This document shows positions 1 to 4,951 of a stretch of 5,072 nucleotides of DNA, piece after piece. The notes under the pieces are model-generated. The model searched no databases, was not told the origin of the DNA, and saw only the letters and a program-made list of their open reading frames with translations. Each line of letters begins with the position of its first letter. The stretch's first letter is position 1. This stretch comes from an uncultured Actinomycetes bacterium (GTDB taxonomy: Bacteria > Actinomycetota > Thermoleophilia > Solirubrobacterales > Thermoleophilaceae): the NCBI GenBank assembly GCA_946481495.1, contig CAMLNW010000200.1, forward strand, positions 1-5,072, in the 5' to 3' direction. Position numbers and translations under genes: made by a program.

Positions 1-200
1 TCGACCCGGCCGTGGCCGTCCGGGGTCCGCAGCATGGCGATGTCGGCACGGACGCCGTCGAGCCCGACGACGCTGCCCGCCCAAGGCCCCTCGACCGTCG
101 TCTCGCCGTCCAGCTCCATGCCGAGCTCGACGAAGAAGGCCTTGGCGGCCTCGATGTCCTCGACGACTATGAGCACGTTGTCCATCCGCTGAAGCGTCAT
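1..200 (-). CDS. VOC (glyoxalase/bleomycin-resistance) superfamily protein, 3' end beyond window
   Basis: The first 66 codons are present, from ATG at 200 running off the left edge. The opening beta-alpha unit reads MDNVLIVVEDIEAAKAFFVE (residues 6-25), followed by LGMEL and then a strand with GPWAGSVVGLDGV and ADIAMLRTPDGHGR. This is the usual first half of a vicinal-oxygen-chelate domain (about 110-140 residues in single-domain members). VOC proteins are cytosolic metal-dependent enzymes or ligand-binding resistance proteins; substrate cannot be told here. Where many members have a first-strand metal-binding His, this one appears to have Asn8, so it may lack glyoxalase I-type metal binding or use other ligands. 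It diverges from the gene at 243 across 42 bp. No Shine-Dalgarno sequence precedes the ATG; a TACCGT box lies 7 nt upstream. The family call is fairly secure, the function is not. Confidence 0.85.
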   Translation of the reverse strand, partial: MTLQRMDNVLIVVEDIEAAKAFFVELGMELDGETTVEGPWAGSVVGLDGVRADIAMLRTPDGHGRV

Positions 201-207
201 GCGCCCG

Positions 208-213
208 ACGGTA
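208..213 (-). promoter_or_regulatory. Candidate -10 box for a leaderless VOC transcript
   Basis: On the minus strand TACCGT fits the actinobacterial TANNNT -10 pattern and ends exactly 7 nt before the ATG at 200, putting the likely start of transcription at or next to the start codon. There is no Shine-Dalgarno in the gap (CGGGCGC). A weak -35-like CGGACA (minus strand, 238-233) lies 19 nt upstream. This is pattern matching only. Confidence 0.4.
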
Positions 214-229
214 GCGGCACGGCGAGGCC

Positions 230-235
230 TATTGT
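230..235 (+). promoter_or_regulatory. Candidate -10 box for a leaderless transcript of the 243-701 gene
   Basis: TATTGT fits TANNNT and ends 7 nt before the ATG at 243, the mirror image of the arrangement for the divergent VOC gene. The 7 nt between (CCGCCGT) hold no Shine-Dalgarno, so translation probably begins at the 5' end of the mRNA. No convincing -35 is seen; a -35 for this promoter would fall on the -10 region of the opposite promoter, so the two could interfere. Confidence 0.45.
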
Positions 236-242
236 CCGCCGT

Positions 243-701
243 ATGGCCTACACGACCGCCGAGGGACAGCGGGAGCTCCTGGAGTCGCTCGCGGACGCGA
301 TCGACGAGCTGGGGTTTGCGCTGGCGGCGCTGGGAGCCGCCTACGAGCAGCTCGACGTGATGTCGGCCGACAAGCTCGAGGAGGAGTTGTTCGGACCGGC
401 GCAGCGCGCATATGGCCGGGCGAAGCGGACCTATGCCGCGTTCGCGGAGCGGGCGGGCGCGGATGCCGAGTCGTTCGAGCCTCAGGAGGCGGGACGCCCG
501 TCGACCGGCGCGATCGGGTTCATCGGCGAGGCGGTCAACGGGATCGCTGCGGCCGGCGGCAAGCTGGCGACGCTGCAGGACTCGCCGGCGCTGCTCGAGG
601 TCGGCGACGTCGAGCTGCGTCAGGGCGTCGCCGAGGTGCGCGAGCTGATCGATCCGCTGCCCAACGTCGCTCGCGGGCTGCTGCGCCGTCTCGGCCGCTA
701 G
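243..701 (+). CDS. Small alpha-helical protein of unknown function (152 aa)
   Basis: I do not recognise a named domain. The protein is mostly predicted helix: residues 5-40 (EGQRELLESLADAIDELG, then an Ala/Leu-rich stretch), 42-78 (ADKLEEELFGPAQRAYGRAK and following), a Gly/Ala-rich segment at 88-110, and a C-terminal helix pair ending in basic GLLRRLGR. There is no signal peptide, membrane segment or Cys cluster, so it is probably cytosolic. The frame is open upstream to position 12, but that part is the antisense of the VOC gene. ATG 243 is chosen because it starts a typical acidic helix and sits 7 nt after a TATTGT box. The stop overlaps that of the convergent GIY-YIG gene. My impression is of a conserved uncharacterised family in Solirubrobacterales-type actinobacteria; that is memory, not a search. 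It being a real gene is likely; its function is unknown. Confidence 0.75.
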   Translation: MAYTTAEGQRELLESLADAIDELGFALAALGAAYEQLDVMSADKLEEELFGPAQRAYGRAKRTYAAFAERAGADAESFEPQEAGRPSTGAIGFIGEAVNGIAAAGGKLATLQDSPALLEVGDVELRQGVAEVRELIDPLPNVARGLLRRLGR

Positions 702-705
702 GCCG
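692..705. terminator. Candidate bidirectional hairpin over the convergent stop codons
   Basis: CGGCC (692-696) and GGCCG (701-705) form a perfect 5-bp stem with loop GCTA, which contains most of both overlapping stop codons. An outer GCGCC (683-687) can pair with GGCGC (705-709) if the inner stem gives up one pair. No U-tract follows on either strand, so this is not a classical intrinsic terminator. Such G+C-rich hairpins also arise by chance in this composition. Confidence 0.25.
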
Positions 706-946
706 GCGCCGCCGCGATCAGCGCCAGCTTCTCGGCGCGCGGCAGCCGCTTGATCCGGGCCTCCTCACGCAGCGCGGCCGAGCGATCGGCCGCCTCGAAG
801 ACCGCCGCCAACTCGACCGGACGCCGAGTGCGCGTGTAGCGGCTCGCCGTACCGGCACCGTGCTCGGCCACTCTGCGCTCGACGTCGGTCGTCCAGCCGC
901 AGTAGAGGCTGTCGTCGGCACAGCGCAGGAGGTAGACGAATGCCAT
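698..946 (-). CDS. GIY-YIG domain nuclease, YhbQ/UPF0213-like (82 aa)
   Basis: A single compact GIY-YIG domain fills the protein. The GIY strand is AFVYLLRC (residues 2-9) and the YIG strand is SLYCGWTTD (13-21). The catalytic Arg region is VERRVAEH (22-29), followed by ASRYTRTRRPVEL (34-46). The metal-binding Glu is in REEARIKRL (60-68), most likely E62. All key family residues are present, so it should be catalytically competent. Family members cut DNA or act in DNA repair; the small standalone members are poorly characterised. About 80-100 residues is the normal length. ATG 946 is chosen because MAFVYLLRC is the typical family start. An alternative ATG at 970 would add 8 residues and has a GAGAGG 6 nt upstream on the minus strand. 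The gene overlaps its convergent neighbour by 4 bp and is divergent from the cyclase. Confidence 0.9.
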   Translation of the reverse strand: MAFVYLLRCADDSLYCGWTTDVERRVAEHGAGTASRYTRTRRPVELAAVFEAADRSAALREEARIKRLPRAEKLALIAAAPA

Positions 947-959
947 GCTGCGGACTTCG

Positions 960-1721
960 ATGCCGCGCATCATCGACCTCTCAGCACCGATCCGCCAGGA
1001 CCCGGCCGAGCTCCCCGAGCAGCTGCGAACCGACATCGCCTACACCGACCACGCCAGCGGTGCGCGCGAGATCGAGACGCTGACCGGCGTCGCGCCCGAC
1101 CTGCTGCGCGACGGCGAGGGCTGGACAGTCGAGACGTTCACCAACTTCGGCACGCACAGCTCGACTCACGTCGACGCGCCGTGGCACTACAACTCGACGA
1201 TCGACGGCAAGCGGGCGCAGTCGATCGACGAGCTGCCGCTCGACTGGTTCTACCGGCCCGGCGTCGTGCTCGACATGACCGCCAAGGCCGACGGCGACGC
1301 GGTCACGGCAGACGAGGTCGAGGCCGAGCTGGAGCAGATCGGCCACGAGCTGCAGCCGTTCGACATCGTGCTGGTGCGAACCGGGCGCGACGCCTTCTAC
1401 GACGAGCCCGGCTACATGGCGCTCGGTCCCGGCGTGACCGCCGAGGCGACCCACTGGCTCTACGACCGCGGCGTGCGCGTGATGGGGATCGACGCCTGGG
1501 GCTGGGATGCGCCGCTCTGGATGCAGGCGGAGGAGGCGAAGCGGCGCAGCGAGCCGGGGATCTTCTGGGCCGCCCATCAGGCCGGGCTCGCCTACTCGCA
1601 GATCGAGCGACTGTTCAACCTCGGCGAGCTGCCGCCGACCGGCTTCACGGTCGCCTGCTTCCCACTCAAGATCGTCGGCGGCAGCGCCGGGCCGACGCGC
1701 GCCGTCGCGATCCTCCAATGA
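960..1721 (+). CDS. Cyclase/kynurenine formamidase-family metal-dependent hydrolase (253 aa)
   Basis: The cyclase family (PF04199) is recognised by IIDLSAPI at the N-terminus (residues 4-11) and the metal-binding segment THSSTHVDAPWH (65-76), a variant of HxGTHxDxPxH with H66, H70, D72 and H76. The other expected ligands are H206 (WAAHQAG) and E216 (IERLFNLGELP, matching the family's EnLtNLdxLP). Members hydrolyse amide or lactone-like bonds with zinc or manganese, for example N-formylkynurenine in tryptophan breakdown. No tryptophan-pathway gene lies nearby and the GIDAWGWDAP segment (176-185) suggests a paralogous subfamily, so I do not call it kynB. ATG 960 is chosen because the family begins shortly before IIDLS. 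An in-frame ATG at 945 would add 5 residues and has AGGAGG at 927-932, though with a long 12-nt spacing. Its stop overlaps the next gene by ATGA. No signal peptide is seen. Confidence 0.9.
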   Translation: MPRIIDLSAPIRQDPAELPEQLRTDIAYTDHASGAREIETLTGVAPDLLRDGEGWTVETFTNFGTHSSTHVDAPWHYNSTIDGKRAQSIDELPLDWFYRPGVVLDMTAKADGDAVTADEVEAELEQIGHELQPFDIVLVRTGRDAFYDEPGYMALGPGVTAEATHWLYDRGVRVMGIDAWGWDAPLWMQAEEAKRRSEPGIFWAAHQAGLAYSQIERLFNLGELPPTGFTVACFPLKIVGGSAGPTRAVAILQ

Positions 1722-2269
1722 CCCGCTACGTCGCCTTCCTGCGCGGTATGAACGTCGGCGGCCACCGCGCGTCCAAGGACGAGCTGATCGCGATGTTCGC
1801 GAAGGCCGGCTTCGACGCGGCGAAGACGTTCCGCACCAGCGGCAACGTGATCTTCGACGCGCCGGAAGGAGACGACCGTGCCGAGGTCCAGGCTAAGCTC
1901 GAGCAGGCGATGGAGGCCGAGCTTGGCTATGCCGTACCGACCTTCCTGCGCAATGCCGCGGAGACGCGGGCGATCGCCGCTTTAGAGCCGTTCCCGGCCA
2001 AGCTGATCGAAGCGTCGAAGGGCAAGCTCCAAGTTATCCTGCTGGCGTCGAAGCCGAAGGCCACGACGCGCAAGGACGTGCTCGCTCACGCGACCGACGC
2101 CGACAAGCTGGCAGTGAACGGCAGCGAGCTCTACTGGCTGCCCAGCGGGGGCACGCTCGACTCGGATCTTGACCTCAAGGCGATCGCCAAGCTGCTCGGC
2201 GAGCCGTCAACGATGCGCACCAAGGGCACGGTCGATCTGATCGCTACGAAGTTCTGCGCCGAAGACTGA
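1718..2269 (+). CDS. DUF1697 family protein (183 aa)
   Basis: The sequence begins RYVAFLRGMNVGGH (residues 3-16), the signature opening of DUF1697. It continues with FRTSGNVIFDAPEG (38-51), a helical middle, LQVILLASKP (104-113), and the C-terminal STMRTKGTVDLIA (164-176), matching the family's conserved end. Length is normal for the family (about 175-185). The biochemical role of DUF1697 is not known to me; proteins are soluble, cytosolic and common in soil bacteria. ATG 1718 overlaps the cyclase stop in ATGA and has no Shine-Dalgarno of its own, so translation is probably coupled to the cyclase. An in-frame TTA leucine codon (1982-1984) is the only one I could spot in the window. The gene ends 3 bp from the convergent SNF2 gene. 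Confidence 0.92.
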   Translation: MTRYVAFLRGMNVGGHRASKDELIAMFAKAGFDAAKTFRTSGNVIFDAPEGDDRAEVQAKLEQAMEAELGYAVPTFLRNAAETRAIAALEPFPAKLIEASKGKLQVILLASKPKATTRKDVLAHATDADKLAVNGSELYWLPSGGTLDSDLDLKAIAKLLGEPSTMRTKGTVDLIATKFCAED

Positions 2270-2272
2270 GCG

Positions 2273-4501
2273 CTAGGCGACGACGCGCAGGTGCCGGAAC
2301 GGCCGTCCGCGCAGATCGCGCACGACGGCGTCGACGAGACGCTCCTGGTCCTGCACCCGGCCGTCGGTGACAGCGTCGATCAGGCTGCGCTTGCGCTGCA
2401 GCAGCTCAGCCATCGTCTCGTCGATCGTCTCCGGGGCCAGCAGGTACCAGGCCGTGACGGCGCTGTCCTGGCCGATCCGGTGGAGGCGATCCTCGGCCTG
2501 GTCGTGGCGGGCCGGAGTCCAGTCGAGCTCGAGGAAGGCAACATTCGAGGCGCGCGTCAGCGTGATGCCCTGCGAGGCGGCGCGCATCGAGCAGACGATC
2601 AGCTGCGGGCCGTCCTCGGCCTGGAAGGCGTCGACCGCGCGCTGACGCGCCTGGGTCGAGTCGGCGCCGAGGATGTGCGCGGCGTCGGGGAAGCGCGCGA
2701 GCACCGCCTTCTGGGTCGCGATGTGCTCGGCGAAGACGACCAGTGGCTCGCCCGACTCGAGGAAGTCGGCGATCCAGGCGAGCGCCGTAGGCAGCTTGCC
2801 GCTGGCGGCGAGCTGGCGCAGGTTGTTCAGCCGCACCAACTGCTCGGCACGCAGCGCGGCGGCGATCTTCGCGTCGAGCGTGCCGAGGTCGAGCGGCAGC
2901 GTCTGCAGCCAGGCGATCACGTCCTGCTCGGCGAGCCGGTACTCGTGCTCGTTGGAGAGCAGCACCGGCACCGTGTCCTGGCGCTTGGACGGCAGCTGCG
3001 GCAGTACCTGTTGCTTGGTCCGGCGGACATAGCAGACCGCACGCAGGTTCCAGTGCAGGCGGTCGTCGCTGCCGGCCGCGCGGAAGCGGCGCGACAGTCG
3101 CGCGCCGGAGCCGAACTCGCGCAGCCGGCCGAGCACCCGCAGCTGGGCGATCAGCTCGTCGGGGCGGTTGAGGATCGGGGTGCCGGTGAGCGCCAGCCGC
3201 AGCGCGTCGTCGGGCAGCCCGGCGGCCAGCTCGAGCGCCGCCTTGGTGCGTCCGGCGCGCGGGTTCTTGACGTAGTGCGACTCGTCGAGGACGAGCGCAC
3301 GTGGCGCATGGTCGAGCAGCCGGCGCAGGTGCGCCTCGAGGATGTCGTAGTTGAGCACGAGGATCTCGGCCTGCTCGGTCGCGGCGCTCCAGGTGGCGTC
3401 GGTACGGCCGTCGAGCACCGCGACGTGGCGGTTGGGCAGCCAGATGCCGGCCTCGCGCTCCCAGGTCAGCTTCATGCTCGCCGGACAGACGACGATCGCC
3501 GGGAAGGCGTCGTCGGCCTCGAGCGCGGCCAGCGCCTGCACCGTCTTGCCGAGACCCTGCTCGTCAGCGATGAACGTCCGGCGACGGGCGAGCGCGTAGC
3601 GGACGCCCGCGCGCTGGAAGGGGTGCAGCTCGCCGCCGAGCTCGAGGTCCTGCAGCTCGGCGTCGTCGGCGTAGGAGAGCGCGACGGTCTCAGCGGCGCG
3701 CTCGTGCTCCTCGACGATCTCGTCGAGCAGGTCGCGCGCACGATCGTCGAGCCTGATGTCGGGATGGTCGGCGACGAACCCGGCGAGATCCTTGGCGAGC
3801 GCCGGGTCGGCCGGAACGGCCACCCCCCAGGCGGAGTCGCGGTTGAAGACGCGCGCGCTGCGCGGAACGGGCTTCGCCTCCGGCAGCTGCTTGAAGTCGC
3901 GGGCGACAGTCGGATCCCAAACCGTGAAGAGGGTCAGCTCGGGCTCGCCGTCGTCGCCGATTTCCACACCCAGCTCCGCCGGCGCGGGCGTGCCACCAGC
4001 CGCGAGCTGCCGGATGCAGGCCTTGGCGAGATCGTCGATCCGGACGCCCTCCAGGCGCTCCAGCCGCGCTGCGGCCGCGGGGTCGAACGGGAAGACGAGG
4101 CGGTCCTCACCTGTCGCGATGCCGCCCTCGAGGCCCGTATCCGGCGGGTCGCCGGCGACGGTGCGGACGACGAACGCGCCTGCTCCCGCATGGATCACCA
4201 CCGACACGAGCGCCTGCCAGCGGTCGGAGTCGGTCAGCCAGGCAACAACGTCGGGCTCGACGACCAGCGCCGGGAACTGCTCCAGCAGCTCCGCGACGGC
4301 CCGCGCCGAACCGGTCTCCGCCGGCACCCGCCAGTGCTTGCGGCGCCAGTCGAACCAGCGGCCCGGAAGCTGCTTGACAGCCTCGTTGAGGTCCTCGTCG
4401 AACGGGAAGTCGAAGACCAGCTCGCGCTTCGATCGGTCCTCGACCAGCAGCCAGACACGCCCGGACCCGGGCAGCGGCTGGCTGTCGACAAGCGAGTCCA
4501 T
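2273..4501 (-). CDS. SNF2-family ATPase, SMARCAL1/HARP-like annealing-helicase type (742 aa)
   Basis: Residues 1-270 hold HARP-like modules. The first (about 28-89) has KQLPGRWFDWRRKHWRVPA; a second (190-261) has FKQLPEAKPVP and later AWGVAVPADP; a shorter LVFPFDPAAAARLERLEG copy lies near 134-166. Residues 285-742 form the SNF2 motor: LHPFQRAGV (292-300), Walker A DEQGLGKT (313-320), CPASMKLTWE (339-348), DESHYVKNP (406-414), LALTGTP (436-442), LVVFAEH (587-593), CSMRAASQGITL (637-648) and QAEDRLHRIGQ (668-678). DESH and the HARP-like N-terminus point to the SMARCAL1/ZRANB3 branch, whose eukaryotic members rewind single-stranded DNA and remodel stalled forks. No HNH or zinc-finger domain is seen. 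All ATPase motifs look intact. ATG 4501 is chosen; TTG 4504 directly before it is possible. There is no Shine-Dalgarno; the gene lies 39 bp after RNase HI on the same strand. A restriction- or phage-defence helicase is a weaker alternative, with no partner genes here. Confidence 0.93.
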   Translation of the reverse strand: MDSLVDSQPLPGSGRVWLLVEDRSKRELVFDFPFDEDLNEAVKQLPGRWFDWRRKHWRVPAETGSARAVAELLEQFPALVVEPDVVAWLTDSDRWQALVSVVIHAGAGAFVVRTVAGDPPDTGLEGGIATGEDRLVFPFDPAAAARLERLEGVRIDDLAKACIRQLAAGGTPAPAELGVEIGDDGEPELTLFTVWDPTVARDFKQLPEAKPVPRSARVFNRDSAWGVAVPADPALAKDLAGFVADHPDIRLDDRARDLLDEIVEEHERAAETVALSYADDAELQDLELGGELHPFQRAGVRYALARRRTFIADEQGLGKTVQALAALEADDAFPAIVVCPASMKLTWEREAGIWLPNRHVAVLDGRTDATWSAATEQAEILVLNYDILEAHLRRLLDHAPRALVLDESHYVKNPRAGRTKAALELAAGLPDDALRLALTGTPILNRPDELIAQLRVLGRLREFGSGARLSRRFRAAGSDDRLHWNLRAVCYVRRTKQQVLPQLPSKRQDTVPVLLSNEHEYRLAEQDVIAWLQTLPLDLGTLDAKIAAALRAEQLVRLNNLRQLAASGKLPTALAWIADFLESGEPLVVFAEHIATQKAVLARFPDAAHILGADSTQARQRAVDAFQAEDGPQLIVCSMRAASQGITLTRASNVAFLELDWTPARHDQAEDRLHRIGQDSAVTAWYLLAPETIDETMAELLQRKRSLIDAVTDGRVQDQERLVDAVVRDLRGRPFRHLRVVA
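2302..2329. terminator. Imperfect hairpin downstream of the DUF1697 stop (weak terminator candidate)
   Basis: GCCGTC (2302-2307) and GACGGC (2324-2329), plus inner GCGC (2309-2312) and GCGC (2318-2321), form a ten-pair stem with a small internal loop (C opposite AC) and a 5-nt loop AGATC. It begins 33 nt after the DUF1697 stop and lies within the 3' end of the SNF2 coding sequence, since only 3 bp separate the two stops. No U-tract follows. It may be chance in G+C-rich coding DNA. Confidence 0.2.
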
Positions 4502-4511
4502 CAACCCAACG

Positions 4512-4517
4512 AGATTA
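4512..4517 (-). promoter_or_regulatory. Candidate -10 box directly upstream of the SNF2 gene
   Basis: On the minus strand TAATCT fits TANNNT in an A/T-richer patch, the only one between RNase HI and the SNF2 gene. It ends 7 nt before TTG 4504 and 10 nt before ATG 4501, so transcription could begin 0-4 nt before translation. No good -35 is seen at 16-19 nt. It may give the SNF2 gene its own transcript besides readthrough from RNase HI. Confidence 0.4.
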
Positions 4518-4540
4518 GTGAGGCGAGCGGGCGAGGTGCG

Positions 4541-4951
4541 TCAGCGCGCTTGCAGCTCGGCGTCGAGTGCCGCATTGACGAGCGCATCGGCGCGCATGTT
4601 CGACTCGCGCCGGACGCTGCGAACCTGCCATTTGCCGAAGCTGCGCAACGACTCCATCGCCTCGAGGTAGAGCGGCTTCAGGCCGGCGTGCTTGACGCGG
4701 TAGGCGCCGGAGATCTGCTTTGCGACCAGCTCCGAGTCGTTGATCACCTCGACGTCGTCCGCCCCCAGCTCGCGCGCCAGCTCGAGGCCGAGCAGCAGCG
4801 CGCGGTACTCGGCGACGTTGTTGGTCGTCTCACCGATGTAGGCGCCGCGCTCGAGCAGCACCTGGCCGTCGGGATCGGCGGCGACGGCGCCGACAGCAGC
4901 CGGCCCGGGGTTGCCGCGGGCGCCCCCGTCGACGTTGACGACGACCTTCAC
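4541..4951 (-). CDS. Ribonuclease HI family protein, compact type (136 aa)
   Basis: RNase HI cuts the RNA strand of RNA:DNA hybrids (R-loops, primers, misincorporated ribonucleotides) in the cytosol. The four acidic catalytic residues are visible: D8 in VNVDGGARGNPGPAAVG, E48 in TNNVAEYRALLLGLE, D72 in INDSELVAKQI, and D122 in RRESNMRADALVN. The fold is complete but short: there is no N-terminal hybrid-binding domain, no C-terminal phosphatase fusion, and apparently no long basic handle as in E. coli RnhA (155 aa). It resembles the compact type known from archaea and many actinobacteria. The start codon is GTG 4951, placing D8 as expected; no Shine-Dalgarno is seen. GTGA at 4951-4948 overlaps the stop of an upstream open frame, hinting at translational coupling. 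The SNF2 ATPase gene follows after 39 bp, so the two are probably co-transcribed. Confidence 0.95.
   Translation of the reverse strand: MKVVVNVDGGARGNPGPAAVGAVAADPDGQVLLERGAYIGETTNNVAEYRALLLGLELARELGADDVEVINDSELVAKQISGAYRVKHAGLKPLYLEAMESLRSFGKWQVRSVRRESNMRADALVNAALDAELQAR

Noticed and set aside
12..242. An N-terminal extension of the 152-residue protein back to position 12
   Set aside because: This part is antisense to the VOC gene and lacks a coherent fold; ATG 243 follows a -10-like box and begins normal sequence.
947..1036. An N-terminal extension of the GIY-YIG protein by 30 residues
   Set aside because: The extension is antisense to the cyclase start and has no family counterpart; GIY-YIG proteins of this type start right at the AFVYLLRC strand.
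860..1717. An upstream extension of the DUF1697 frame giving a 469-residue protein
   Set aside because: The extra part is Arg/Ala-rich out-of-frame translation of the cyclase gene. DUF1697 proteins begin at RYVAFLRG, just after ATG 1718.
981..1718. A minus-strand frame of about 245 codons opposite the cyclase
   Set aside because: It is the shadow of the cyclase gene, whose plus-strand product has clear family motifs; the antisense translation has none.
2273..4501. The SNF2 gene as part of a phage-defence or restriction island
   Set aside because: SNF2 ATPases occur in DISARM and related systems, but no methylase, nuclease partner, integrase or repeat is present, and the HARP-like N-terminus with adjacent RNase HI fits housekeeping DNA maintenance better.
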